Assembly (NCBI RefSeq): GCF_900167945.1
Contig: NZ_FUZA01000003.1
Location: forward strand, 124,001-188,000
DNA length: 64,000 bases
Direction: 5' to 3'
From: Dyadobacter psychrophilus
GTDB taxonomy: Bacteria; Bacteroidota; Bacteroidia; Cytophagales; Spirosomataceae
The notes beneath the pieces were generated by a model. That model did no database searches. It was not told where the DNA came from and saw only the letters and a list, made by a program, of their open reading frames with translations. Below, piece after piece: positions 25,915-35,197 of the stretch; positions within the stretch are counted from its first letter, which is position 1; each line of letters begins with the position of its first letter. Position numbers and translations under genes: made by a program.

Positions 25915-26559
25915 TTAGGTTTGATTTAATTCAGCTTTTTCCCGCTTGCCATCTTTCGTGTTGAATATTTTATCCCAAAAGTCTGAGCTTACGCCATAAC
26001 CCTTCTCAGAATCGGCATAATGATGCTGCATGTGGTGCTTTTTCAATTTCTTCCAGAAGGGAGATTTGAAGTTGGCATGATGCAAAGCATAATGGCTCAT
26101 ATCATAGAACAAATACCCGGTCATAAAACCTGAGAAAAAAGCAGCGACGCGGAATTCGTCCATAAAAATGGCAAATAAAAAATAAAATCCAGTCGCTAAC
26201 GGAATACTTACTGACGGCGGCATCACAAGTCGCTTAGAATCATTGGGATAGTCGTGATGCACTCCATGAAAAATAAAGTGTATCCGCTCCATCAACTTTC
26301 CTTTCGGTGAAAAATGAAACACAAACCTGTGCATGAAATATTCTGTGAACGTCCAGACGAACAAGCCGCCAAGGACTGTAAGAACAAAATCATACCAAAC
26401 CAAACCTCCCGGTTGCAACGACTTCCAGGAAGAACAAACGATTACCGGAATGAAAATAAAGAGCGGTACGCTGAAGTGGACCTTCGAAAGGGATTCAAGA
26501 AAATTACTTTTGAACATTCTTGAAGATTCCGTTGAGTTGGAGACATAATTTTTAGCCAT
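25915..26559 (-). CDS. Fatty acid hydroxylase (sterol desaturase superfamily)
   Basis: This di-iron membrane hydroxylase has 214 residues. All histidine boxes are present: HRFVFH (77-82), HGVHHDYPND (H98, H101, H102), HYALHH (156-161) and HHMQHH (175-180), with four hydrophobic segments between them. The spacing is that of the fatty acid 2-hydroxylase (FA2H/Scs7-like) branch, which hydroxylates the N-acyl chain of ceramides. In a cluster with serine palmitoyltransferase, 2-hydroxylation of bacterial ceramide is the natural guess. One base separates it from the DUF4833 gene and 6 from cmoA. Confidence 0.88.
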   Translation of the reverse strand: MAKNYVSNSTESSRMFKSNFLESLSKVHFSVPLFIFIPVIVCSSWKSLQPGGLVWYDFVLTVLGGLFVWTFTEYFMHRFVFHFSPKGKLMERIHFIFHGVHHDYPNDSKRLVMPPSVSIPLATGFYFLFAIFMDEFRVAAFFSGFMTGYLFYDMSHYALHHANFKSPFWKKLKKHHMQHHYADSEKGYGVSSDFWDKIFNTKDGKREKAELNQT

Positions 26560-26560
26560 G

Positions 26561-27133
26561 TCATACAGGTTTAATCCGCTGGACTACCGTCTTTCCGGTA
26601 GCCGTCTCAGTTCCTTTAAGTTCAATATAAAGTACATTGGGAGACCAGAACGTCCCCCCGTCGATCCGGATGAAAACCCGGCTCAGGATGCATTCTTTTT
26701 TGTTGATATTCGCATAAACATGATACTCGTTCTTGCTGTCTTTGCGTAAATAAAGAGGCATTTTCGAGTAAGCAACCGACCGCAGTTCGTAGGTTGAATT
26801 TCCGATGGATTTGGAATTGATCCCGTAAGCAAATTTCCTTTGCAGGTAATTGAGATCTCTTCTTTCGCCGCCGTCGGTGTATCTGATCCAGAACGCATCA
26901 ACAGGATTCTTGCGACTTAACTGGCCCTGATCATCCAGGTTAAGGTGATAAATAATTGTATTCGCATTGGGATCACGCTGAATGTAGAAAAGTAATCCGG
27001 GGATATTCTTTGGTACTGGAAATTCATCAGGCTCATTGACTGAAACCTTTGGATTTTTATTAGCAGAAAGACTTCCTGAATACGAACACAGCAGCAGGCT
27101 AAAAGCCAGCATCATACTAACTGCGTTTTTCAT
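26561..27133 (-). CDS. DUF4833-family exported protein
   Basis: This 190-residue protein has an N-terminal signal peptide (cut near SLSANK). The beta-rich mature part matches the DUF4833 pattern: FYIQRDPNANTIIYHLNLDD, then NPVDAFWIRYTDGGER and LNYLQRKFAYG, and a closing LYIELKGTETATGKTVVQRI. The family has no known activity and is common in Bacteroidota as a small periplasmic protein. It is packed between the PfkB kinase (15 bases) and the hydroxylase (1 base). A role in handling the finished lipid at the periplasmic side is possible but not shown by the sequence. Confidence 0.8.
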   Translation of the reverse strand: MKNAVSMMLAFSLLLCSYSGSLSANKNPKVSVNEPDEFPVPKNIPGLLFYIQRDPNANTIIYHLNLDDQGQLSRKNPVDAFWIRYTDGGERRDLNYLQRKFAYGINSKSIGNSTYELRSVAYSKMPLYLRKDSKNEYHVYANINKKECILSRVFIRIDGGTFWSPNVLYIELKGTETATGKTVVQRIKPV

Positions 27134-27148
27134 GACTATTGTTGAGTA

Positions 27149-28069
27149 CTATTGATAAATTGCCTGGGCAATCATTTCACGGTCACATTCACCATATTGG
27201 AGCACTTCTTCAACCATTGCGGCATTACCCGAAAACGGTCCGGATGATTGTATTTTCAAAGTGGCCATCGCCGCCCCGAATTCACCCGCTTCCTGAATGT
27301 CAGCTCCCTGTATTTTTTTACTCAGATAACCCGCCATATAAGTGTCCCCGCAGCCGGTCGCATCCACGATCGCCGTTGGCTTATAAGCTGGAATCCTGAA
27401 AAAATCATTGTCTTTATAGATCAGTGAGCCTTTGCTGCCCAGTGTAATAATCACCTCTTTTACACCAAGGTCCGCCAGATATTCGGCGCCCTTGCGCACG
27501 TCGCTCGTGCCTGTCACGACTTCCATTTCAAACTCATTTGCTTTGAGGATTGAAACATGCGGAAGCGCTTCTTTCTTATCGGCCCAGTCTTTATACAAAA
27601 CCTTCTGGTCTTTCACATATCTCAGATACCCTTGAATATCCAGTGAAACCGTGCCTTTTTGAGCAAGCGATTTCAACAGATCCACAGAAATATCGTCGGA
27701 AAGCAAAGGACCCAAATGAAATATCCTCGACTCAATATCAGGCATTTGCGCCGTGGTGAATGGTGCGGCCTTGTGCAGCACATTCTGCTCGCGGTGGTCC
27801 TGATTGGCACTGTAGATATTTTCGAAGTAAACAGTGTGTTCGCTCGGTTGGGAGAATACCTGAATGTTTTCGTCCCTCAATGCGGATACGATATGGTTTT
27901 CTTTTTCTGCCAGCGCCGTTACCAGCATGTAGTCCACATCGAAGTGCCTTAGCGCCTTCGAAAAGTAGAACGACGTGCCGCCAGGCATGTATTTGACAGA
28001 CTGGGCAGTTACCACTTTATCCAAAGTAATGTGCCCTATGGTACAAATGTCGTACATCTTCTTTTTCAA
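27149..28069 (-). CDS. PfkB-family sugar/polyol kinase
   Basis: This 306-residue ribokinase-fold enzyme phosphorylates a small polyol, sugar or nucleoside with ATP. The N-terminal GG motif (YMPGGTSFYFSKAL) binds substrate, and the C-terminal signature DATGCGDTYMAGYL has the catalytic base D242 and the anion hole GCGD (239-242). The lid region is short, as in fructokinase or inositol-type kinases. The substrate cannot be told from sequence. Its place in a cluster with a CDP-alcohol phosphotransferase and nucleotidyltransferase suggests that it makes the phosphorylated head-group precursor (inference). Confidence 0.85.
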   Translation of the reverse strand: MKKKMYDICTIGHITLDKVVTAQSVKYMPGGTSFYFSKALRHFDVDYMLVTALAEKENHIVSALRDENIQVFSQPSEHTVYFENIYSANQDHREQNVLHKAAPFTTAQMPDIESRIFHLGPLLSDDISVDLLKSLAQKGTVSLDIQGYLRYVKDQKVLYKDWADKKEALPHVSILKANEFEMEVVTGTSDVRKGAEYLADLGVKEVIITLGSKGSLIYKDNDFFRIPAYKPTAIVDATGCGDTYMAGYLSKKIQGADIQEAGEFGAAMATLKIQSSGPFSGNAAMVEEVLQYGECDREMIAQAIYQ

Positions 28070-28115
28070 TTTAATTTTATCAAGGCTGGTGTCCGTGCCC
28101 GATAAAAGTTGACAA

Positions 28116-28826
28116 CTAACCCCAAATTGTAATTGTATCCGCTATTTGGGCAAAATCGGTAATCTCAACATCCGCATCCGAAACTTTGAAATCCGTGTCG
28201 GCTTCATCCCATCCTTTTACGTTCAGCCAGATCGTTTTACAGCCTAATGACTTGGCTGGCTGAATGTCCTTGGAATACGAATCCCCGATCACGACACATT
28301 CCTCAGGAGACAGCGCCAGTTGATCAATTCCGAGCTGATAAATTTGCGGGTTGGGCTTCCGGACGCCAACAACGGCAGATTCAACAACGGCCTGAAAATA
28401 ATCGCTGATGCCAAAATCCTGCAAAACATGATTGATGTTCCCATAAAAGTTGGAAACCATCACGAGAGGGTATTTTTGCGCCAGTTGTGCCAAGACGGGC
28501 GCGGCTTTTTCAACAGTAGTGTGTGCAAATAGGTTACATTCGCGGGCTATTGCCTCAATGGATGCATCATTTAATTCAAATCCTTTTTCTTTTAAAAAGC
28601 TGAATTGCTGCTCCACTTTTAGAAACAAAACATCATAAAAAACATGATGCGGTTCAATGATCGGTTTGATCGCCAGGGCTCTCTCGCCGTATTTGTATGC
28701 CTCTGCAAATGCTTCCCTATCCACATTTACCTGGTTACGCTGGTAACTCTCCCACAAAACATTAGCCCAATGCAGGCCGTTGGTATCGATTGTACCACCG
28801 TAATCAAATAAAATTCCTTTAATCAT
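28116..28826 (-). CDS. HAD-superfamily hydrolase
   Basis: This 236-residue phosphatase-like protein has motif I, FDYGGTIDTNG, with the nucleophile Asp at position 8 and a Tyr-Gly-Gly-Thr variant; many family members have DxDGT, so the second Asp, the usual acid/base, is replaced by Gly. Motif II is MVSNFYGN and motif IV VVIGDSYSKDIQPAKSLGCK is intact. A helical cap of about 80 residues lies after motif I. The missing second Asp suggests a weak phosphatase or a different activity. Its start overlaps the flippase-like gene by 4 bases. Confidence 0.82.
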   Translation of the reverse strand: MIKGILFDYGGTIDTNGLHWANVLWESYQRNQVNVDREAFAEAYKYGERALAIKPIIEPHHVFYDVLFLKVEQQFSFLKEKGFELNDASIEAIARECNLFAHTTVEKAAPVLAQLAQKYPLVMVSNFYGNINHVLQDFGISDYFQAVVESAVVGVRKPNPQIYQLGIDQLALSPEECVVIGDSYSKDIQPAKSLGCKTIWLNVKGWDEADTDFKVSDADVEITDFAQIADTITIWG

Positions 28827-29896
28827 AATCGTCGGCTTTCGCCAGTTACTCCTATCGGGACAGCTTTGAGATCTTCTTCGAAAACCTCCCCTTCTTTATT
28901 AACTTTATTATTTTTGGTCTTCTTATTCATCAATGCTAAGCCGATAATGATCCAAAAAATCTCCCGGATCCGCATTACGATGCCGATAAATATTCCTTGT
29001 GAGGCCGCAAATCCTACGCTGCTTAACGCTAATGCGAGTCCGCCTTCCCTGGTTCCCAGCTGCATCGGGAAGAAGAAAATCAGGTTGGCAAAGAGCGAGG
29101 ATCCCGAACTGATGATCAACGATTCCGGCAAAGACATTCCTAATCCAATGGCCAGCGCGGTAAAGTAAATTTCTGCGCAGCCAATGACCCTTGCCGTGAA
29201 TTCATAGAACAACGACAGGTAAAAAATGTTTCTTCTTTCGGCATATAAAATGCGGATCTGATCATCGACTTCGTATAATGTTTCCGCATTTTTTAAAGCA
29301 AACTCCCTGGCTTTGGTTTTGATAAAAGGAATCTTTTCCAAAAGCTTGAATGTGCTTACTGTAAAGCCCTTTTTGTAAACATTGATAAACCAATAACCCA
29401 AAATGAGCCCGGTAATCAGCAACAATCCGCATCCCAGCAGCATTACATTGTTCAACGGCACAACCGCCACGATCAGAACGATGGACGCCAGCCAGAAAAT
29501 CACGTGCGAAAACATGTGCATTAAGCTGTAAAGCAGCACTGAAGAAGTGGCTTTTTGAATTCCCAACGCAGGTTTTAGTTCCAAAATACGGTAAGGCTCA
29601 CCGCCTAACGCGACGAATGGCGTAATGTAATTGATCGCATAACCTGAGATCGTCAGTTTCAAAACTGCCCAAAACGAAAGGTCAGTTTCCGGCATATTCT
29701 TTTCCCGGATAATGGCCCGGAAAGCCAGCGCATTCAGGACGTAAATCACCAGCCAGCTCCCGATGACCGGGATGAACCAGATGCCTGTCCTGTTTATATT
29801 TTCCCAAATCACAAGCGGTCCGGTCCCGTAGATCATATAACCTAGCGACAGAATGCCGATTGCCATGAAAAGGGCTTTATACGCCTTGGAATTCAT
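28823..29896 (-). CDS. Lysylphosphatidylglycerol-synthase-type transmembrane protein (UPF0104)
   Basis: This is a 357-residue polytopic protein with about eight hydrophobic segments, the AglD/MprF flippase-like fold. Typical family elements are AINYITPFVALGGEPYRILEL and SSGSSLFANLIFFFPMQLGTREGGLALAL, the latter with the conserved PxxxGxREG motif. Members of this family move lipids across the inner membrane. It overlaps the CDP-alcohol phosphotransferase gene by 20 bases and the HAD gene by 4, so all three are translationally linked. It may flip the sphingolipid whose head group this module makes (inference). Confidence 0.85.
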   Translation of the reverse strand: MNSKAYKALFMAIGILSLGYMIYGTGPLVIWENINRTGIWFIPVIGSWLVIYVLNALAFRAIIREKNMPETDLSFWAVLKLTISGYAINYITPFVALGGEPYRILELKPALGIQKATSSVLLYSLMHMFSHVIFWLASIVLIVAVVPLNNVMLLGCGLLLITGLILGYWFINVYKKGFTVSTFKLLEKIPFIKTKAREFALKNAETLYEVDDQIRILYAERRNIFYLSLFYEFTARVIGCAEIYFTALAIGLGMSLPESLIISSGSSLFANLIFFFPMQLGTREGGLALALSSVGFAASQGIFIGIVMRIREIFWIIIGLALMNKKTKNNKVNKEGEVFEEDLKAVPIGVTGESRRL

Positions 29897-30839
29897 TCGT
29901 TTTAATCTTTTGATAAAAATAACGGCTTACCTTTTCCTGGTTCACGATCATATAGATCAGGATGGGGTTAAGAACAAACATATCGAAGAAAAAATAAATC
30001 CACGATTGGTCCAGAAACAGCCAGAGGAACAGGAATAGCACCCTCGTGTTGAACTGGACAATGTTTGTATACTTCATCAAAGGCTTGTTATGCGCGCGAA
30101 AATCGGTAACGAGATCCTTTGGCAAGCCTGTTTTATATTTTTCACGAACCAAGCCAAGCAACTTTTGCAAGTGTGGAGAGAAGCTTTCCTGCAACTTGGT
30201 GTAATTCAGATAAGTGCGTGCGATGAATTTCATTCCAAAATCCGATTTCCAGCTCAGCCTGTCATATTCAGCTTGCAGGTCGCGGCTATTATCCAGCTCG
30301 CTCCCAGACGTTCCTTTGATAAAAAACAAATGCACATTCCGATAATAATCGGCCATTGCCGATTGCACCACGTGCGACGCTCCCGCCAGCACGCCCGGCA
30401 CCCAAATCCAGGCGCTCCATCCTTCGTTCTGACTTCTCAAACAGATCGCAATGTGAATGGCAATAAACCAGAAATCGCCCGCGGCACCGTCCAGAATCCT
30501 TCCTAACCGGCTTTTATCATTCGTCATCCGCGCCAGCTGACCGTCCGCACTATCCAGCGAATTGGCAAATACGAGCAATAACATCCCGATCACATTGATC
30601 CACAGCTCCTGATAGTAAAACAAGATCCCGGCAGCAACGCCGAAGAAAATGCTGATAATCGTCACCGGATTAGGCCTCAACCCTATTTTGGCACAAAACA
30701 ACGCGATCTGATAGCCGATAGGCCGGTAAAACCAAATGTCGATCTGCTCTTCTGTGTCGTTGGATTTCAGCGAGCTTTCGAATGCTGAAATTTGAGGTTC
30801 AGTAATGGTCGTTTCGGGGCGCTTTATAACTGGATCCAT
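29877..30839 (-). CDS. CDP-alcohol phosphatidyltransferase family membrane enzyme
   Basis: This 320-residue enzyme swaps CMP of a CDP-alcohol for another alcohol. The signature occupies 96-122: D96-x2-D99-G100-x2-A103-R104-x8-G113-x3-D117, all as expected. The final Asp, normally four residues after D117, is replaced by Gly121 and an Asp follows at 122. Around six helices surround it, with long soluble regions at both ends, unlike the 200-residue PgsA/PssA. It overlaps the ATP-grasp gene by one base (stop/start TAATG) and the flippase gene by 20. The donor may come from the nearby nucleotidyltransferase and the acceptor may be ceramide (inference). Confidence 0.85.
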   Translation of the reverse strand: MDPVIKRPETTITEPQISAFESSLKSNDTEEQIDIWFYRPIGYQIALFCAKIGLRPNPVTIISIFFGVAAGILFYYQELWINVIGMLLLVFANSLDSADGQLARMTNDKSRLGRILDGAAGDFWFIAIHIAICLRSQNEGWSAWIWVPGVLAGASHVVQSAMADYYRNVHLFFIKGTSGSELDNSRDLQAEYDRLSWKSDFGMKFIARTYLNYTKLQESFSPHLQKLLGLVREKYKTGLPKDLVTDFRAHNKPLMKYTNIVQFNTRVLFLFLWLFLDQSWIYFFFDMFVLNPILIYMIVNQEKVSRYFYQKIKTNEFQGV

Positions 30840-31708
30840 TAAATACTTTTAGTAAATTTCTCGTAAATCATGCGGGCAATGTGTCCTGCGGCCTTGTCGC
30901 GGCATGGCGCGAAGCTTGGCCAGTCGTTTAAATCAATAATGCCGAAACTGCCGTCTTTTCCAACGATTGCATCACCGCCGTAAACATCAATTCCTACCAC
31001 TTTTGCCGCTTCCGTTGCCACTTCTTTCAGCTTGTCCGCATCAAATGGATAGTAAGCCGAATTGCCGTTAATGTTTTGATATTCAACATATTTATGATGG
31101 TTGTTATCATATGGATAAAACCAAAAGAAAAAATCCGTCCCGCGCACGCCGTAAAATTTCACCAGGTCGCCGATCAAATGTTTGCTGATCACCGCATCCG
31201 GAATGTCACGCAATGCATATTCACGCAAAATCTCCCTGGCTTCCTCACGCGACGCTGCAAATGACACGTCTTCCTTATGAATAGCGTGAAAATCGCCCCT
31301 CTTTATCCAATAACCTTTTCCTGTAATCGCGTCGAAAACTTCGTCTCCTGTGTAATCCGTGGGCACGATGTAACTTTCGGCAACCGGAATGTTGTTCAGG
31401 TTCAATGCATTGGTCAGGTTTGTCCGAAAGCAATTTTCAATGCCGAATGCGGAGTTTATAACCTGTGCACCGTTTTCTTCCAAAACCTGCAATTTTTTAA
31501 CAACTTCTTTCTGGCGGGCCATTGTGAAGATCTTCTGTTCGGTGATGTTTTCGTTTTTCAAAAAATCATCCTCAAAACTTATCCGCACTTTGCAACCCAT
31601 TTTTTCTAATTCCTTTGCTGTCAAAGAAAAGATCGCATCGTCATTTCCAATGTGGTTAGGCGAGAACTTACGGTTCCGGGGAACGCCCAATATGTTTAAT
31701 TCACTCAT
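30839..31708 (-). CDS. ATP-grasp family enzyme
   Basis: This 289-residue protein has an ATP-grasp fold: GYWIKRGDFHAIHKEDVSF (nucleotide-binding lysine strand), then DAVISKHLIGDLVKFYGV and the metal-binding IDVYGGDAIVGKDGSFGII with DLNDWPSF, corresponding to the RimK-like Asp/Asn metal site. The N-terminal part resembles the inositol trisphosphate 5/6-kinase and RimK-like groups. It could ligate an amino acid or phosphorylate a polyol; the sequence does not decide. It is in the centre of the head-group module, 63 bases after the nucleotidyltransferase gene. Confidence 0.8.
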   Translation of the reverse strand: MSELNILGVPRNRKFSPNHIGNDDAIFSLTAKELEKMGCKVRISFEDDFLKNENITEQKIFTMARQKEVVKKLQVLEENGAQVINSAFGIENCFRTNLTNALNLNNIPVAESYIVPTDYTGDEVFDAITGKGYWIKRGDFHAIHKEDVSFAASREEAREILREYALRDIPDAVISKHLIGDLVKFYGVRGTDFFFWFYPYDNNHHKYVEYQNINGNSAYYPFDADKLKEVATEAAKVVGIDVYGGDAIVGKDGSFGIIDLNDWPSFAPCRDKAAGHIARMIYEKFTKSI

Positions 31709-31771
31709 TTACGCTGCGGCAGGCAAATACGCTCCTGCCTTTAATTGGTGTCTGTTACTCAATTTATTTAA

Positions 31772-32485
31772 TCAAACAGCAGTTTCGGGGCTCAAAAAAA
31801 GCTCGGCTGTTTTAATGTCCTGCACGTGGTCCACATCCACAATTTTGGAAAATGGATAAGCCTTTAAATGAATGTTATTTTCCAGCAACTGGCGCTGAAA
31901 ATTGCGCATCCGGCTTACACCGCCGTTCACCGCTTCACTTACAAGCGTAATAGCATCTTTTCTCAGGCAATAAATCCCGCCTGAAACGAATGTTGTTTGC
32001 GTCGTATTTTTATCCGTGAAAGCAGTAATGTTCTCCGCTTCATCAATTGCTACATATAAAGGACTTTCATCGTCAATAAATGTGGTTACGGCCATGAGCC
32101 CGCCCAGCTCCTTATTTTCCGCAAATTCCTGAATGTACGCCGTGAATTCTTCTTCTTTGAAAACCGTATCCGTTGTCGTCAGACAGACTGCATTTAGCTC
32201 CGGGTCGCTTCCCAGCAGTTCGTAAACACTGTGTAGCGAACTCGGCGTTGATTTTTTCACAATCTGAATCGGCAATGTCAGGCTGAGTTCGGACAAGTGA
32301 CTTTCTAGAGCGGCTGATTCTTCATTGATAATGATCATGATCTTTTCTGCGTCGTTGCGCATAAAGATCCCTATCAGCCTGTCTATCAGCATTTCCCCAT
32401 TCAGCGTCACCATTGGTTTCGGGAGCTTGAAACCCTCCTTTGCCAAACGTGACCCTTCTCCGGCCGCTATAATTGCGTAATTCAT
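31772..32485 (-). CDS. Nucleotidyltransferase (NTP_transf_3-like)
   Basis: This 237-residue sugar or alcohol phosphate nucleotidylyltransferase has the NTP-binding signature IIAAGEGSRL followed by KLPKPMVTLNGEMLIDRLI. TTTDTVFKEEE gives the metal-binding Asp and DVDHVQDIKTAE the second metal site. The length equals IspD/MobA-like enzymes without an extra domain. With a CDP-alcohol phosphotransferase in the same unit, the simplest reading is that it makes the CDP-activated head group. The activated alcohol is unknown. It is 30 bases after the DUF5686 gene. Confidence 0.85.
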   Translation of the reverse strand: MNYAIIAAGEGSRLAKEGFKLPKPMVTLNGEMLIDRLIGIFMRNDAEKIMIIINEESAALESHLSELSLTLPIQIVKKSTPSSLHSVYELLGSDPELNAVCLTTTDTVFKEEEFTAYIQEFAENKELGGLMAVTTFIDDESPLYVAIDEAENITAFTDKNTTQTTFVSGGIYCLRKDAITLVSEAVNGGVSRMRNFQRQLLENNIHLKAYPFSKIVDVDHVQDIKTAELFLSPETAV

Positions 32486-32515
32486 ATATAATTGGTGTCT
32501 TTTCCTTAATGCCCC

Positions 32516-35083
32516 TTAAAAATCAAGCCTGAACCTCGCCCTAATCCCCCACTCCGAAACATTCGGGTTGTCCAGATAAGTGAAACGTTTCACCAGATCC
32601 ACCCTTAACAGTTTGAAAATGTTGGCTATACCCACACTTCCTTCAATGTAAGGCTCTCTCGATAATGTATAGCTGATCGGCTTGCCGTTTTCATCCACCG
32701 GAAAGCGGAAAAGCGCGGGGTTATTGGCCGGGTTATTTTCGTCCCTGAGTCCTCCCATGAGTCCTTTGAAGCTGAAAACCTCTCTCAGTTTCAGTTTTTT
32801 CAACAATGGTATTTTATTGAATAGGAAGCCGTTCATATAATACTGCACGTCCAGACTGGCATAATGATCGCTCACAAATTCCAGGAAGTTCATCAGGTTA
32901 TAACTGTTGAGCTGGTAAGCGTAAGTCTGGTTGGCACGGTGGATGGTAAGCAGCGGAAAAAGGACATTGTTTCCGAAAATGTAACTTCCCTCAGCCGTAA
33001 CGTCCGCATAACCAAACTGCGACAGGTAAACACGTTTCGCAATGTTAGCCGAAACATTATGATAGCGGTTCTGACCTTCAAAAACACCTTTCAAACCTGC
33101 ATTATAGCGCAATGTGAAGATCGGATATTTGTTAATGATCGGTGTCCGATAAAGTTTCCCCTGATAATATTGTTCATGCGGTGCATAGCGCAGTTCCAGG
33201 TTGGCTTCTGTGTTGCTCAATCCGCCCACATTCTCCAAAACGCCTTCATTATCAAGCTTTTCGTATCTCAAAATCCCTGCTGGTGTTTGTCTCCAGTTGG
33301 TAAAGCCAATTTTATAAGAAAAGCGGCTTTCGAACTCGCGGACATACTCCAGTTTGTACACATCATTGTAAAGCCAGCGGTTATTATCACCTCTTTTGAA
33401 TGATAAAAGGAAGTTATCTTCCTGCACAAACTGCAAATCCTGACCCGGGATCTTGGTGTCGCGCTGGTAACTTGCGCGGATGTAGTTGAGCGGGAAATGG
33501 TAAACAGACTTGTTATTGAATGAATAAGTGCCACTCAGGAAATATTTCCATTTCTGGTCCTTGAAACCGTACGCTGCATAAGTTTCCAAATAAAAGCGTT
33601 TGCTGAAATCCGTCGTGGTCCGTCCGCCGAAACGCAGCCTGAAACCTTCCACGGGGTTGAAACTGTAAAAAGTATTCACCGGCCCCACTTCCACTTTGCC
33701 AAAGGATTTGTAACCCGACAAAAAAAGTGTGGCAATGTCCATCGTGCGGCGGAATGAAGGAATGGTTTGCAACGTATCCACATTTCTGTAAATGTTAAGC
33801 TCCATTTTTTCCAAAGGCAGATGCCTTGCGCCAGCCCAGAATGCTTCGCCCGTTTTTACATCGGGATTGAATGCCACCTGCTCGCTCGGACCGCTGTAAA
33901 CACTGTCGGGGCGGCTTTGGTTAACCGTATAGTTTTTAAAATTTACTACACGCTGTCCATAAAAACCTGCATTCTTCTCGCCTAATGCGAACTCCATACC
34001 CAATGTTGTCTTCGTTGGGTGATAGCGTCCGTCCGGTCCTTTTTCATATTCCAGACGTGCTTCGAGGTCACGCATGAAGTTGAGGTTAATGTCCTTGTTA
34101 ACCGTCAGATACGCGTTCTGAACACCATAATTCCCGTCCAGTGTAATGTACAGCTTGCCTTCAAAAAGCATGTCTGTTTTGTTTCTTGGCACAAAACCCA
34201 GTTCAACGAGCCAAGGCGTTTCCGTTTTGATCGTATCGCGGATGAAGAATTTGTAGAATGTCGGCGCAGAATTCGCGATCGGGCTTAGTAACAGGTTTGT
34301 CGCAATGGAAATGTCGTTTTCGTAAAGATTAACATCTTCATACAATCTGTTGAAATACGCGCTCAAACCATCATTATCCACAAACTTCGCATCAAATTCT
34401 GCCCTTCTGTTTGCCAGCACCCATTGCTTTTTAGTATATGGGTTTTTGCGAAAATAAATCTGAGAAAGCTTTTCCTGAATGTAAGCCGGCAACATATTCT
34501 TGCCGCCCATTGCCGTCGAATCCTGGTCCTCAAAAAGGAATTGGTAGTTCTTGAAAATGCGTTTTTCCTTGAAATTGTCCGACAGGTTGCTCAGCGCGAA
34601 AGATATCTTTTCATACTGCTCGTATTCAACGAAGTCATTGGCGGCCATTTTGTTCTGGTCCTTGTGCGCAATCACTTCGCGGATCAGCTGAACGGCTGGG
34701 TTATCCTTATTTCTGTAACGTCCCCTGCCCTTGATGGTCACTTCTTTCAACATGGAAGCATCCACCGACATTTTCACATTAATAACCTGCTCAATGCCCG
34801 GTGTAATGGGTTTTTCAATACTGAGATATCCTACATATGTGAATTTTACGGTTTTGTAATCTTCACGCAATGTCATCGCATATTTTCCGTCCGCATCAGA
34901 GGCTGTTCCCATGGTCGTGCCTGGGATTAGGATAGACACAAAAGGCAAGGTTTCGCCTGTTTTTGCGTCGGTAACGGTTCCTTTAATTGTGGTGCTTTGC
35001 GCTATGGCAGTTCCGGAAGCGATCTGTGCAAGACAGATTATCAGGAATACTTTTAACCATATCGACTTACTTATTGTTTTCAT
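32516..35083 (-). CDS. DUF5686 outer-membrane protein with carboxypeptidase-like regulatory domain
   Basis: This is an 855-residue exported protein. The signal peptide ends at about residue 28 (GTAIAQ). A CarboxypepD_reg-like beta-sandwich follows (about 30-115; TIKGTVTDAKTGETLPFVSI) and then the DUF5686 region, a long beta-strand-rich part ending SEWGIRARFRLDF with the terminal Phe of outer-membrane barrels. Unlike SusC proteins it has no plug domain or TonB box that I can see. The function is unknown. Being inside the lipid cluster, between the ceramide core and the head-group module, it may act in sphingolipid placement in the outer membrane (inference). Confidence 0.85.
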   Translation of the reverse strand: MKTISKSIWLKVFLIICLAQIASGTAIAQSTTIKGTVTDAKTGETLPFVSILIPGTTMGTASDADGKYAMTLREDYKTVKFTYVGYLSIEKPITPGIEQVINVKMSVDASMLKEVTIKGRGRYRNKDNPAVQLIREVIAHKDQNKMAANDFVEYEQYEKISFALSNLSDNFKEKRIFKNYQFLFEDQDSTAMGGKNMLPAYIQEKLSQIYFRKNPYTKKQWVLANRRAEFDAKFVDNDGLSAYFNRLYEDVNLYENDISIATNLLLSPIANSAPTFYKFFIRDTIKTETPWLVELGFVPRNKTDMLFEGKLYITLDGNYGVQNAYLTVNKDINLNFMRDLEARLEYEKGPDGRYHPTKTTLGMEFALGEKNAGFYGQRVVNFKNYTVNQSRPDSVYSGPSEQVAFNPDVKTGEAFWAGARHLPLEKMELNIYRNVDTLQTIPSFRRTMDIATLFLSGYKSFGKVEVGPVNTFYSFNPVEGFRLRFGGRTTTDFSKRFYLETYAAYGFKDQKWKYFLSGTYSFNNKSVYHFPLNYIRASYQRDTKIPGQDLQFVQEDNFLLSFKRGDNNRWLYNDVYKLEYVREFESRFSYKIGFTNWRQTPAGILRYEKLDNEGVLENVGGLSNTEANLELRYAPHEQYYQGKLYRTPIINKYPIFTLRYNAGLKGVFEGQNRYHNVSANIAKRVYLSQFGYADVTAEGSYIFGNNVLFPLLTIHRANQTYAYQLNSYNLMNFLEFVSDHYASLDVQYYMNGFLFNKIPLLKKLKLREVFSFKGLMGGLRDENNPANNPALFRFPVDENGKPISYTLSREPYIEGSVGIANIFKLLRVDLVKRFTYLDNPNVSEWGIRARFRLDF

Positions 35084-35197
35084 TTTTGAACATCGTAATG
35101 TTATTTTTCATGTGGCCCGCATCGGGTTGCCTGCACAGGGCTCCCAAAAAGGTGACCTGCACACGGTTGCTAAATACTGGTATTATCGGGGACGGCT

